A stretch of DNA of 64,000 nucleotides from positions 1,240,001 to 1,304,000 of the forward strand of contig CAIIXF020000001.1 in the NCBI GenBank assembly GCA_903813345.2, in the 5' to 3' direction. Of the stretch, positions 23,931-35,765 are shown piece by piece. Source of the DNA: Owenia fusiformis (Eukaryota; Annelida; Polychaeta; Sabellida; Oweniidae). The first letter of the stretch is position 1, and every line of letters starts with the position of its first letter. The notes beneath the pieces are model-generated. The model ran no database searches. It was given only the letters and a program-made list of their open reading frames with translations, and was not told the DNA's origin. The position numbers and the translations under genes are program-made.

Positions 23931-25185
23931 TTATATATTAATGAAACATTTAATTTTTTCTTTGGTATGGAATTCATAATGACTATTGAGATTAGACTTT
24001 TGTGCAAATGATTTAGAACAAACGTCACATTTGTAGTTCTTTTCTCCAGTATGAATCCTATTATGTCTGTTAAAATGACACTTTCGTGTAAATGTTTTTG
24101 AACAAACATTACATTTGAAGTTCTTTTCTCCAGTATGAGTTCTATAATGGGTGTCAAGAATAGACTTAAGCATAATTGTTTTAGAACAAACACAACATTT
24201 GAAGTTCTTTTCTCCTGTATGAATTATATAATGCCTGTCACGACTAGACTTAAGTGCAAATGTTTTGAAACAAACATCACATTTGAATATCTTTTCTCCG
24301 GTATGAATTCTATAATGTCTGCTTAGATCATACTTTTGTGAAAATGTTTTCGAACAAACATCACATTTGAAGTTATTTCTCCAGTATGAGTTGTATAATG
24401 TCTATTTAGATCAGACTTTCGTGCAAATGTTTTGAACAAACATTACATTTGAAGTTATTTCCCCCAGTATGAGTTTTGTAATGTAACTCAAGATAGGACT
24501 TCCGTGCAAATGTTTTAGAACAAACATCACATTCGAAGTTCATTTCTCCAGTATGAATTATATAATGTCTGGTAAGATTAGACTTTCGTGTAAATGTTTT
24601 AGAACAAACATTACATTTGATGTTCTTTTCCCCAGTATGGATTATATAATGCTTGGTAAGATTAGACTTTAGTGCAAATGTTTTAGAACAAGCATTACAT
24701 TTGAAGTTCTTTTCTCCAGTATGAGTTCTGTAATGTAACTTCAGACTAGATTTTCGTTCAAATGTTTTAGAACAAACATCACATTTGGAGTTCTTTTCTC
24801 CAGTATGAGTTTTATAATGTATGTTTAAATGAGCCTTTTGTGTAAATGTTTTAGAACAAACATCACATTTGAAGTTCTTTTCTCCAGTATGAATTTTGTA
24901 ATGTTGCACAAGTGCAGCCTTCCATTTGAACGATTTACAGCATAAACTACGAATATGTTTTCCTCCATTGCCATTTTCTAGTCTCTGAAAACCACTTGTA
25001 ATGATATTACCCCTAGTAATGTCATTATTCATCAGACTATCAGACTTATTTAGCATAATTTTCTTTTTATTTATCACACAATTACCATTTTTCATCCCAC
25101 CATTATCTATCACTCCATCAGCATTTCTGACCTTGCTACATGTATCATTGTCCATGATGTTTTCCAAAGTAAAGGTTAATTCCAA
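23931..25185 (-). CDS. C2H2 zinc-finger protein (about 12 fingers), reading frame interrupted
   Basis: On the minus strand an open frame of 259 codons (25185-24406) encodes a low-complexity N-terminus (residues 1-85: LENIMDN, RNADGVIDN, ITSGFQRL), a first finger that has lost its first Cys, five complete fingers and the start of a seventh. Against the family consensus, one base is missing near 24434 and one near 24375. The frame then reopens and runs to 23931 with five more fingers, of which the last lies in an 80-codon frame ending HTKEKIKCFINI. Linkers are TGEKNF rather than TGEKPY. C2H2 arrays of this type usually bind DNA in the nucleus; the target is unknown. The two losses lie about 60 nt apart next to A-runs, so long-read error is as likely as true decay. 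No KRAB, ZAD, BTB or SCAN domain is seen. Confidence 0.75.
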
Positions 25186-25352
25186 ATTTTGCCTTCCTAA
25201 ATTACGTATACTCTGATGTCACTCGACTTTATGTTTGAAGCATCATTTTCTGTTAAATTTATTTTTGATTTAACAGCACGTTTATGTTTAATATCATCAA
25301 ATAATGTGTTAAGTGATTTCCAGGATTCGTTACCTTTACCTCCTGGTATTTT
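25186..25352 (-). other. conserved upstream block of the zinc-finger genes, copy 1
   Basis: Minus-strand sequence from an acceptor-like TACCAG (about 25353) toward the start codon is similar to the same region of the other two genes (GAATCCTGGAAA, ACATTATTTGATGAT, GAAAATGATGC, AACATAAAG). It reads as WKSLNTLFDD...TENDASNIK, then stops before the main frame. Probably the non-coding part of the coding exon, or decayed N-terminal coding sequence. Confidence 0.45.
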
Positions 25353-26227
25353 ATTTGTGAGATGCGAATGTAGGAATAAGAGTTAAGCTTATACACGGTA
25401 CATGAATATACATGTAAGGTATAGCTTATATACATATATTTGGCATACACATAAGCTTAAGCTTAATGTAGGGATAATCTGTGTATTAAACAGGCAATGC
25501 GCTTATTTTTGAAGGAAAAGGACAAAATATTATTTGAGACATGTCACTCAAACAGTCAATCAAATATGATAAAAACTTTAATTTGGGTCAATACTGAAGT
25601 GAAAAAAATTACTCGCATAGAAAACAGCATTTGAAGTTCAGAGATCAACAGAAGTGAATTACCACTTTTCACAAAGTGTATGTTTTTCAATAACTCTTTG
25701 ACTCAAATATGGCGTATGGTTGAAAATGCTATCAAAAATGAATGGACAATTAATACAAACAACAATGCCATCTTTCCATGGCATTGTTAAAAACTTGACA
25801 TCTATAAATTGATAGATCAAAAATATTTTTTCATGATCTAGTGTCAACCCTGATGTGGTCTGTTTGAGCCGGTTTTGGTCTCCAATGAAAGATCAGGTAC
25901 TTATAAATCCATTGGAAATACTATGAAGATCACAAGTGAGACTTCATGTACGCACTTTGTCCCTTTAAATGAACCATTGTCAAACCATATTATCGCGGGC
26001 ATGGAGTTGTAGGTAGCTAGACTAAGTCAATTCTATTTAGAATAACAAGGAAACAACGATATTTGATAATTTGAGAAAATAGCATTTCCTCTAACACACC
26101 ATCAAAATATATTTTAACACACTTTCAAGTAACAATGTCTTTTGGTATAGGAACAATTGTATTGCACTGGCTATAGTAAACAAATAAAAAGGACATTGAT
26201 TGGAAGCGGTAACACAAAGACATTAAG
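25353..26227. other. intergenic stretch with a shared box
   Basis: AT-rich. At 25966-26005 lies TGAACCATTGTCAAACCATA, a variant of the box found upstream of the two other zinc-finger genes and amplified at 45580-45745. Otherwise no feature is recognised. Confidence 0.5.
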
Positions 26228-27410
26228 GTGAAAAGAAGCCAAGATGGCTGAATCCCATTCCCATTCCATTGCCGTGGGCAAAGCATAGACTTGCAACCAA
26301 CAGAAAAAGAGATTTTTCCGATGTCACAGATATCAAGTTGTTAGCCTGCCCTAAATCAAATCAAGACTGTGGAGGCGAAGCTTCCTGTCAGAGGACATAA
26401 GTTTAGTCTGGTTAAATTTTAACTTCTTTTTCTCCGTGTTTCTGTATTCCGTTAGACGTGTCGCAAAAAGGTGGCGCATTTGTTTTTTAAGGGTATCGCG
26501 TGAATGTAACTTTGATTCCCCGGATTATAAGATAATATTCTAATTAAAGTTATATATCATTTTAAAGCTGTTTCGATGAAGATTTTAGATCAACTACACT
26601 CCGTTCACATTTTTTGCGCGTTCGTTTTTAAAAAAGAGTTTTTTACCAAAACATCTGGCAAATATCCCATGTTGACAAGTTACATTTTGAATTATTTTTC
26701 GTCTTTAAACGCTCATAACTCAAACAATATATGACTATTATACTTATTTTTCGTCTTGATAAAGGTAGATGGAAGTTTTATTTCAAAGGATGAATTTTAG
26801 TAAGCGTCCCATATTGTGACGTCATAGAGTCTGAAAAATAGAATCTGTTGACAGCGACCTTTTTTGCTCATTTTTTGGTACCTTCAATTTTTCAGGTGTA
26901 CATTAAACAAAAAATACGAGATCAATTTTTAATAAATCATACATGATTATTTTGCTCCTAAACTCTAGTTTATTAATAAATAGTTGATTTTGTTCACAAA
27001 AGTATGTATTTTGTGTTGTATGTGGAAAAGTGGAGGACGAAAGGTTTTCAAAATTCATTAAAATAGGGCCTATTCGCCTATTTTCAAGCACAGCAACACG
27101 TATATTTATTTCACCTAAAATATCAATTGATTCGTGTTTTATGATGCTCCTAGCCCATTAACAATATATATATGATATCAGAGTTATTCGTCTAAAATGT
27201 TTTGAGATATAGAGGTAAATGTGGAGGACGAAAGGATTTTCATGTGTGTACATTTTTCTCAAAAACGTCACATTCTATCATGTTAAAAGCGAGGATCCTC
27301 TGGATTACAAAATGTGTAACAATGCGTGCGCGAGCTTTTTGCGACACGTCTTAACATAATTTTCGAATGGAAAAGTAACGATATCTCAGGAAATAATTGC
27401 CTTCATTTGA
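26228..27410. repeat. dispersed repeat (filled copy), interrupted by a TIR element
   Basis: AGGTGAAAAGAAGCCAAGAT (26227-26246) and, beyond an insertion, TTTTCGAATGGAAAAGTAAC then GATATCTCAGGAAATAA match 46310-46500, which lacks the insertion. The host repeat is of unknown class. Confidence 0.6.
26455..27350. mobile_element. 896-bp TIR element with TTA target duplication (PIF/Harbinger-like)
   Basis: The ends are GACGTGTCGCAAAAAG (26455-26470) and its exact reverse complement (27335-27350), extended imperfectly by GCGC. TTA flanks both sides (26452-26454, 27351-27353). The paralogous site at about 46441-46475 reads TATTCCGTAACCATTATTTT without the insert. A 3-bp TWA duplication is typical of PIF/Harbinger. 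Inside are two GTGGAGGACGAAAGG words but no transposase, so it is non-autonomous. Confidence 0.8.
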
Positions 27411-27544
27411 AAGACTCTTGCGATACCAATTATTCCCGGTTTTAGATCACTCAGAGATTCTCGAAACCGTGTCAATTGATGTCATAAAATTCTTGGGAAA
27501 TCCGACGTTTTAAAGCTTGCACGTCTAACCATCGCGTAAGCAGG

Positions 27545-27885
27545 CGTCACCGTACAGCGTCAAAAATACAGTAGTACAGTTTTCTGTACGGTGACGAAAA
27601 TAAACTAAGTTGATGCAAAAACTATAATGGAGGTTTTAAAAAAAATAATTATATGAAAATAAATACGATTTCGGGTGTATTAAAAACAGCATTCTCTTAA
27701 AAATAATTATGATAAAAGTTTTTGCTCGGATTTTTTTCTGACTGGATCGGCCCACTTAATCGACTCGACTGAGAAAAATGTTGTTTTTCACATTTAGAAA
27801 GGATGAAGATTTGCAAATAATCATTCACTGTTTATATTTAAAAAAGATCAATTCTGCGCCGTGACGCATCTGCTGTACGGTGACG
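27545..27885. mobile_element. 341-bp MITE-like element with 14-bp perfect ends
   Basis: CGTCACCGTACAGC (27545-27558) and GCTGTACGGTGACG (27872-27885) are exact inverted repeats; an extra CTGTACGGTGACG sits at 27584-27596. No coding capacity or clear target duplication. Confidence 0.55.
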
Positions 27886-28050
27886 ATTCCTTAGAATTTA
27901 TGAAGTGTAATATATGAGCTCAGTATTAGCTTTTAAGTTTTTGTGTGGAATTCAAATGTTGTATCCCATTCTGATAACAAGGATTAAATACTGAAACACA
28001 TTCAACTCTAAGCTTACTGTTCGAACAAGAGGTAAAGACGTGTCAGATCT

Positions 28051-28822
28051 ACATTTACACTGGTGATCCACTCGATTACGGAACCGTTTCGGTAACAAAA
28101 TGTCGGAACGTCGAAGGCACGATTTTTCTTTTTTCCTTATTTCACACGTTGTAGGCAGAATTCCAACGACATTTTTATCACAGACGTGTATCATTATCAT
28201 ATGATTAAGAAAATGTACCGTTTGCGAGCAAATAGTTCAGAAGACAACAGAATCGTCGATTTAATCCCTCACATAAGTTACCCCAACGGTATTTCGAAAA
28301 AACAGTTAAGATCTTACCCTTTGCATTCGTTTGACTTCATTTCCTAAAAGAGAGCTTCGTCTTCTAGTTTAACTAGACTCTGCACGCAGGGTATTAAGAT
28401 CTGCACTTTTAACCCAAACCGTTTATGTAACTTAAATGAGGAAATAAATCGACGATTCTGTTTTCTTCTGAGCTATTTTTACCCTTTGCATTCGTTTGAC
28501 TTCACTTCTTAAAAGAGAGCTTCGTCTTCTAGTTTAACTAGACTCTGCACGCAGGGTATTAAGATCTGCACTTTTAACCCAAAACGTTTATGTAACTTAA
28601 GTGAGGAATTAAATCGACGATTCTGTTTTCTTCTGAGCTATTTTTCGCAAACATGTACCTTTTATAAAACATATGATACTGATATACGTTTGTGAGAAAA
28701 AATGTCGTGGGGATTCTGCCTACAACAAGCGAAAAAAGTTTTAAAAAAATCGTAACTTCGACGTTCCGACATTTTGTTAACGAAACGGTTAGCGTAATCG
28801 AGCGGATCACCAGTGATGTACA
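28051..28822. mobile_element. foldback element with arms of about 240 bp
   Basis: The left arm (28059-28295: CACTGGTGATCC, ACAAAATGTCGGAACGTCGA, GTAGGCAGAAT, ACAGAATCGTCGATTTAAT) is inverted at 28590-28815 with many differences. Between the arms a 165-bp segment is tandemly duplicated (28315-28479 and 28480-28645). Both arms, read outward to inward, give similar peptides (GNKMSERRRHDF against VNKMSERRSYDF), so the arms may come from old coding sequence; no family is recognised. Confidence 0.65.
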
Positions 28823-29683
28823 TTATCACTGCCCGTAACCAGTATTCTGACCTTTGCCTATCCATTATTTACTTATCATTGCTAAGTAGTTCAATGGTAT
28901 TTCTCGCTAGATTGACTGACCGATACTTAATTTGGTGCGATGGATGCGATCGCACCCCCCCCCTCATGACCAATAAAAAATAAAGCCATGAGAAAGAAGA
29001 TATCGTGCTTATGATTTGGTCTCAAGATATATCTAAGGTATATATGATGTTTTATGAGCAATTATATTGGGACATTACTGATTGTCCAGAATATAAATCT
29101 GGAAGACTCGATCTCTTTAAAATGCTTTTTATTTGAAGCTTTTAGCTCAGTTTTGAAGGAAGTTGCATCAATTTCAGTAAAATTCAAAATAAATCTTCTT
29201 TTTGGCTTGTTATGCCACTATCGCACCCTCTGACTGAAAACCGAAAATTTTCGGGTGATCCATCCCCCCATGACTGAAAGCTGGCTACGACCCTGTCCAC
29301 TCTTTTAAAACAATTCGAAACACATAATAAATGGATTTGTTTTTACACAATTATATTTGATTTATTATTACCTATATATGCGATAAATACACTTGTATAT
29401 GCGGTTAATATTATTCAGTGTTTGGTAAAATGCCACATATTTAAGTCCATGTACACACACGAACAAAGACGGTTGACACATATATTTACAACGCATGTCA
29501 AATAAAATACACTTTTAAATCAAGCAATGTTCATTAACCGAACAATCATGGAGTACAAAATAGCACGGACAGTGCACGTCAATGTCTTATTTCTTATGTT
29601 GAATTTCACTCACAAATATATAATTTCCCTAAATAGTTAAGCTGGTGAGCCAATATACTTAAAGTTGATTTCTTTACACTTTA
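28823..29683. other. non-coding stretch
   Basis: AT-rich. About 28930-29300 contains TCGCACCCCCCCC near 28950, and GGTGATCCATCCCCC and GGCTACGACCCTG near 29255-29295. This is the style of the GTAGCC/gggg MITE class at 19834, here without clean ends. Nothing else is seen. Confidence 0.4.
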
Positions 29684-30173
29684 CACCCCAGTCACATTTG
29701 TCGCACGGCGGCCGCAAGTCGACCGCAGAACAATTAAATCGGCAAATTTCTGCGGCGAGCGTAGAAAAACTACGCTCGCCTTGCGGCCTCCGTACGGCGT
29801 ATGCAGATTTTTACAGGCCGCAGGGAAGGCGTAGAAATTATAACTCGGAGTTATAATATTTGTTCATTTCTGAGGTCCCCGTAGAAATCAACTGGCTCAA
29901 CAAGATTGAATCATTATTTGTCAATGTTTCACGATCACTTTTCATTTGATATTACATCCTAGCACTTTGAATAACATTTATAAATTGTCCTGATGTAAAT
30001 AAAATGAAAAAACTATTATTTATCAATAGAAATTTAAAATTCACCGTGCGGCTGCCGTGGGAAATGTGACTGCAAAAGTATGAGAGCGCAGAAATTCTGC
30101 GGCGAGCGTAGAAAAGCTACTGGCCGCAGAAATGATAGACCGCAAGGTCGCCGTAGGAAATGTGACTGGGGTG
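29684..30173. mobile_element. 490-bp MITE, TTA target duplication (PIF/Harbinger-like)
   Basis: The ends CACCCCAGTCACATTT (29684-29699) and AAATGTGACTGGGGTG (30158-30173) are inverted and flanked by TTA on both sides. Inside, GC-rich inverted words (GGCGAGCGTAGAAA, CTACGCTCGCC) near both ends can pair. A 5'-shortened relative lies at 40049-40435, with the same right end and the same following flank. No transposase. Confidence 0.8.
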
Positions 30174-30177
30174 TTAC

Positions 30178-30908
30178 TAACGTGTTAAAATCCAGGCCAT
30201 TTAATTAGGGCATTTACCTCAATAAACAAAATGCTCTTACTTCAGATAAATTGCAAAGTAAATAAAAAACAATTATCTTATTAAACTCTAGTTTATTTTA
30301 TTTCTTCTTCCATATGTATGATATCATTGATCGTAATTCAATATTTCAACATATCTATTGATCAGATGAAAATGTCACTTACATTTTTGTAACACCCTGT
30401 ATCTCTAATTCTAATCTTGGTAAAATATGCAATCTACAATAATTCAATATTTCAACATAGGAGTTGTATCGATATGGAGAACTGAATTCAACAATTTTGT
30501 TCTCTTAAACCAATCATTGAAAACATTCTGTAAAAAACACGGTATTTTATGTAATGTTGACTGATTGACAACAATTTAATGCGAAAATTATTTAGAAATA
30601 TCACTTGGTAAAAATGTAAAAATAATATAGAATAAAATGTTTAATATACTGCAAAATAAGTTGCATTAAGAGAGAATCATAGAGAATATTTTTCCCAGTA
30701 TAATAGGCAGTTATTTTTTGTATTATAGCGGAAAAAAATATAATACGAATTTTGAAGAATTATTTTTGATTTAATAATATTATTCGTGTATTATTTAAAG
30801 GGAACAACATATAATACCATATAATATAGAATAATATTTTTGTCAGGAGCAAATAATATGTTGGCATCTGCAATCAAAAACCGATTATACGCGTTTATTT
30901 TCGAGCAG
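30178..30908. other. AT-rich stretch with dispersed repeat pieces
   Basis: 30180-30265 (AATCCAGGC, TTAGGGCATTTACC, ACTTCAGATAA) is repeated at 40478-40590 and 40830-40945. 30326-30435 (TCAATATTTCAAC, TTTTGTAACACCCTGTATCT) is repeated at 36147-36255. No exon supported. Confidence 0.5.
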
Positions 30909-31985
30909 TTAATCCCTAATTACTCAATTCCTATGAAATGAGTTTCATTCATACTTATACTTAAGTAATTAATCCGTTTGTTATGGTTAATGGATTAATC
31001 TCTACAGCTGATGGCTCTAAAAAATTCCACAAAAATAATTTGCAGAATAAGTTTTTACATATATATTTGATTGTATAATGTCCCTCATGTTATGATTAAC
31101 ATTGTGTTAAATTTTTGATTCAATCAATTAATTCATTGTAAAGTTAATTTTTGAATTTTTAATTAATTGGTTTTCCTCACATTTTTATTCCATTGTTTCT
31201 CTGTCACATTAGGTTTTTGGCAAACAACTCTTAAATCCCCCTCTTACACAGATACAAACAACCACCTGCATTCACTTTGCCAACAAAAAACAGTCATGAC
31301 ACAGAACTGCTCAATAATTAATAAACACATTACGCATTTTATACAGAACCATACTTAAGGACCCCCCTCCCCGTGGCCAACGATTCTTTCAAATTCATAT
31401 AGTTTTTCAACATTCACATACATGTATTGACATTCCAGAGCAATATAATAAGTCAAACTTTAATCCCTAATTATTCAATTTCTATGATTTGAGTTTTGTT
31501 CACACCGATAAATAATCTGTTTGTTAGAGTTAATGGATTTATTTCTACAGCCGATGGTTCTAATTTCAACCAAAAAATAATTTGCAAATTTAGTTTTTCA
31601 TATTTATTTGATCGTATAATGTCCCTTATGTTATAATTAACATTGTGTTAAAATTTGGATTTAATTGATTGACTCAATGGAAAATTAATTTTTAATCAAT
31701 GGCTTTCCTCACATTTTTACTCCATTTGGTTTCCTCACAATTTAAATCAATAGTTTTTCTGTCAAATTAAGCTTACAACCAACAAGACTTAAAGCCCTCT
31801 CTCACACAGACACAAACACCTTTATTCACTTCACAAACAACACAAAACGTTGATGACACGAAACTGCTATATATCAATACATTACAAATTTGATACAGGT
31901 CCATGGCAAGGAAGGGGGGGGGGGTCGTTGGGTTCGAGTAAATCACCCTCCCCCTTGCCAAAATCCTATTATCAATTGTGAACCC
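30909..31985 (+). repeat. 545-bp satellite-like repeat, copies 1 and 2
   Basis: Two tandem copies start at 30909 and 31460 (TTAATCCCTAATTA, then AATCCGTTTGTTA, ATGATTAACATTGTGTTAAA, CAAACAACCACCTG). They end in a G/C-run and a TACAGG-type word near 31895-31985. Two more copies lie at 34308-35145. No coding potential. Confidence 0.75.
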
Positions 31986-32254
31986 TTGGTATGTTTTGAA
32001 AATTGATCCCCTTGGCTAAAACTTATTACAAGCCTGTAATATATTGTATGTTTTGCTCCGATTTTTCTGACAAATCACTGATAACTAGACATGTAAATTG
32101 AACAAGTTCAATTTAAGACTCCAGATTTCACATTTTTTTTAAGCTGAGTCATCCAGAACTTGTAAGCTGAGTCATTCAGAATAAGCTGAGTCAGCTAGAA
32201 TATAGACATTTAGACAACTTTTAAGAAGGCTATCTTCGACTCTATTAGCTTAAC

Positions 32255-33535
32255 ATGGGGATATCATCATATCGACTTTTCGAGACTTCAAACCGCTATA
32301 ACTATCTAACCAGAAGTCAGATCGAAATTTGGTTTAAAGATTCTGATTCCTGAGAAAATTCTACCCTTAATTCATAACTCATACGTTAAATTTGGAGAAT
32401 TTTTTATTTTGACCTACATTTCGGACACCATATCTCAAAAGTGGGTCAAAAAACTTTCTGACGGCAGAAGGCTAACACTATAAGCACACTCTTTGCTACC
32501 TGTATACACAATTTTGAAGCAAATCCTTAAAGTGTAATGTCAGAATCGCAAAAATAAGGAAAACTATGAATTTGACCTAGATTTTGACCAAGGCATTTTT
32601 GCGTCCAAATTTTAAAGCTAGATAGTCTTCGAGGTCCCCTCCTTTTATAGGCTTTCAGAATATTAAGCTGTACTCAGTCTATATCTGGTATTTTACACTT
32701 CAAAAAATCCTTTTTCTCATTGACATAACATGGGGCACCAAATTTAGCGATTTTTGAGCTTTCAAAACGCCATAACTTTCGAACCGGAAGTCGGATCGAA
32801 ATTTGGTTTGCAGATTCGGATACCTGACAAAATTCTATCCCTAATTCATAACTCATACGTTAAATTTGGAAATTTTTTATTTTGACCTACTTTTTGGACA
32901 CGCCATGACTTCCGAACCGGAAGTCGGATCGAAATTTGGTTTGCAGATTCGGATTCCTGAGAAAATTCTACCCTTAATTCATAACTCATACGTTGGATCT
33001 GGAGAACTTTTTATTTTGACCTACTTTTCGGACACCATATCTCAAAAGTGGGTCAAAATACTTTCTGACGGCAAAAGGCTAACACTATTAGCACACTCTT
33101 TGCTACCTGTATACAAAATTTGGAAGTAAGTTATTCAAGTGTAGTGTCAGAATCGTAAAAATAAGGAAACACTATGAATTTGACCTAGATTTTGACCTAG
33201 GCATTTTGGTGTCCAAATTTTGAAACTATGTAGCTTTTGAGGTCCCCTTCTTTTATAAGCATTCATTATGTTAAGCTGTACTCAGTCTATATCCTGTATT
33301 TTACACTTCGAAAAAGTCTTTTTTCCCATTGACTTAACATAGGCACCAAATTTAGCGATTTTTGAGCTTTCAAAACGCCATAACTTCCGAACCGGAAGTC
33401 GGATCGAAATTTGGTTTGCAGATTCGGATTCCTGAGATCATTCTACACTTATTTCATAACTCTCATGTTGAATTTGGAGAATTTTTTGTTCTGACCTACT
33501 TTTCGGACGCAATATCTCAAAATCGGTAAGAGTAA
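32255..33535 (+). repeat. 473-bp tandem repeat
   Basis: The word AAGTCGGATCGAAATTTGG recurs at about 32313 (variant), 32786, 32922 and 33396: two full steps of 472-474 bp and one short step of 136 bp. Copies diverge by several percent. Other shared words are CATAACTCATACGTTAAATT, CTTTGCTACCTGTATACA and CTGTACTCAGTCTATATC. An 87-codon frame inside is not supported. Confidence 0.8.
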
Positions 33536-34307
33536 TCAAAAAATGATTTGCCTTACGGAATTAGCGTTTTTTCCAAGGAACATGATGAAAAAAAACCGGA
33601 GCAAAAATATTGAAAGACGACTGAGAAAAGTGGTGAATTAGTGAAAATCAACGATTTGACCTAGTTCTTGACCTATGACCTAGATAGAAATTTGACCTAA
33701 TTTCCCAGAAAGCCGGATACAGTCCTTAGTTAACCATGTAAGTTGGATTAAGTAAGCTGTTATAGTTGACGAGAAATTTGGTGAGGAGGAATAATAATAA
33801 TAATAATAAAGAAAACTGGCAAAAGCAATAGACTCCAGATTTTCAATCTGGAGTCTAATAAATAAGGAAACGTCCATTAGGTTAACCGATACAAGTGGTG
33901 TTAATCCATGCTAAAACAAAATAAGAACTTGTATTTTCTCACATTTCACAATTCGTGTGTTTTCTGTTATCCATATAATATCTGAGATATAAACCGGGGA
34001 TATCCCGGGAGGGGGGATATAAACATCAGATTAGTACATGATGTTATACATTTGTTTCTACTACAATTGGATCATTTCTTTTTATTACAACTTTCTTTGT
34101 TTTCCATTTCAAAATATATATATTCAAAAGGTACGAGATTCGGTATGTTTAGTTGTTTGATAATGAAAATAAAGAAGTGGGCACAGTTTAATGTTTCATC
34201 TGAAAAAGCAATGATTACGCTTTGAGCAAATTGGTGCATGATAGAACAAACTGATGTAAATAACATATTGACATACAGCATGTCAGAGCAATATGATAAG
34301 TAAAATG
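33536..34307. other. non-coding stretch with (AAT)n
   Basis: Contains AATAATAATAATAATAATAA at about 33790-33809 and a small perfect hairpin (GACTCCAGATT, TTC, AATCTGGAGTC) at 33830-33854. No exon seen. Confidence 0.5.
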
Positions 34308-35145
34308 TTAATCCCTAATTATTTAATTTCTTTAATATGAGCTTCATTAACACTGACAACTAATCCGTTTGTTGGAGGCAATGGATTAATTTCCTACAGC
34401 CAACAGTTCTGAGTTCAACAAAAAAATATTTGAAAATTAAGTTTTTCATATTTATTTGATTGTATAATGCCCCTTATGATATGATTAACATTGTGTTAAA
34501 ATTTGGATTTAATTGATTGACTCAACGGAAAGTTAAGTTTTAATCAATGGGTTTCCACTCCATTGTTTCTCTGCCACATTAAGTTTACAACAAACAACAT
34601 TTAAGGCCCCCTCTTACACAGAGTGAGACACAAACAACCACCTGTATTCACTTTGCCAACCACAAAAATAGTCTTGACACAGAACTGCTCAATTTTTCAG
34701 TTAAATACAAGTACATTACACATTTTATACAGGCCCGTACCTATCGAGTAACGATCCCCTCCCCTTGGCCAACAATTCTTTCAAAATCATGCAGATTTTC
34801 ACCATTCACATACATGTATTGATGTCACAGCAATATAAGTAATACCTTAATCCCTAAGTTTTCTCAATTTCTATGAAATGAGTTTTGTTCACTGATAACT
34901 AATCCGTTTGTTAGAGTTAATGGATTAATATCTAGAACTGATTCTTCTAATTTCCATAAAAAATAATAATTTGCAAATTAAGTTTTTCATATTTATTTGA
35001 TGGTATAGTGTCCCTCTTTCTATGATTAACATTGTGTTAAAATTTGGATTGACTTGATTAACTCATCGGAAAGTTAATTTTTTGATTTTTAATTGATGAC
35101 TTTTCTTCACATGTTTACTCCATTGTTAACATTAATTTTAATCAA
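34308..35145 (+). repeat. 545-bp satellite-like repeat, copies 3 and 4
   Basis: Copies begin at 34308 and 34847 (539-bp step); the last is truncated near 35145. They carry the same landmarks as 30909-31985, from which they are separated by about 2.3 kb that includes the 473-bp repeat. Confidence 0.75.
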
Positions 35146-35765
35146 ATTAAAATATTAATTTCTTCTAAATATTTATTTTGTAAATATGATTCAAATAGAA
35201 ATAGAACAATCAAAATAAAATGTATGTGTGACATTTGTAAGTAATGGAGATGAGAAGGCCAGTAGAACGGTTAATCCTATTAACTGCCATGCTGTGCATT
35301 CTTTGTTTTGTTTGGTTAAGTAATTAACCAGATGGATTGTGCATCAAGTTGGGCGAGAATAATCGCGTATAATATTTTTTAGAACCCAAATAATACAATA
35401 TAATTTGATATATTCTGTTCAGATTGGAAAATACAAGAAAATAATATTTTTTAGAATAGAAAAAAATTCTAAATAAACTGCAATCATCATATTTGGATCT
35501 CGCTTATTTCTAATTATATTATATTAATCTCTATATAATCGAGTATATTTTGCTGATTATATTTTTTTCCTTCATAATATAATATAATAATTACAATACT
35601 GAATGGAAATACTGTATTATTACGCATCTTTTTACACAAATATCCGAAAATAAAACCTCTTTTTATATATTATTTTATTGATTTCACCAAGTGTATTTTA
35701 TATAACTGTTTTTGTTAACATCTTTGTTTTTTAGTGAAATTGTTTTTGCTCCTTTCTACCAATTC

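Noticed and set aside
32866-33129. 87-codon gene
   Set aside because: Lies wholly within the 473-bp tandem repeat, and neighbouring copies do not keep the frame.
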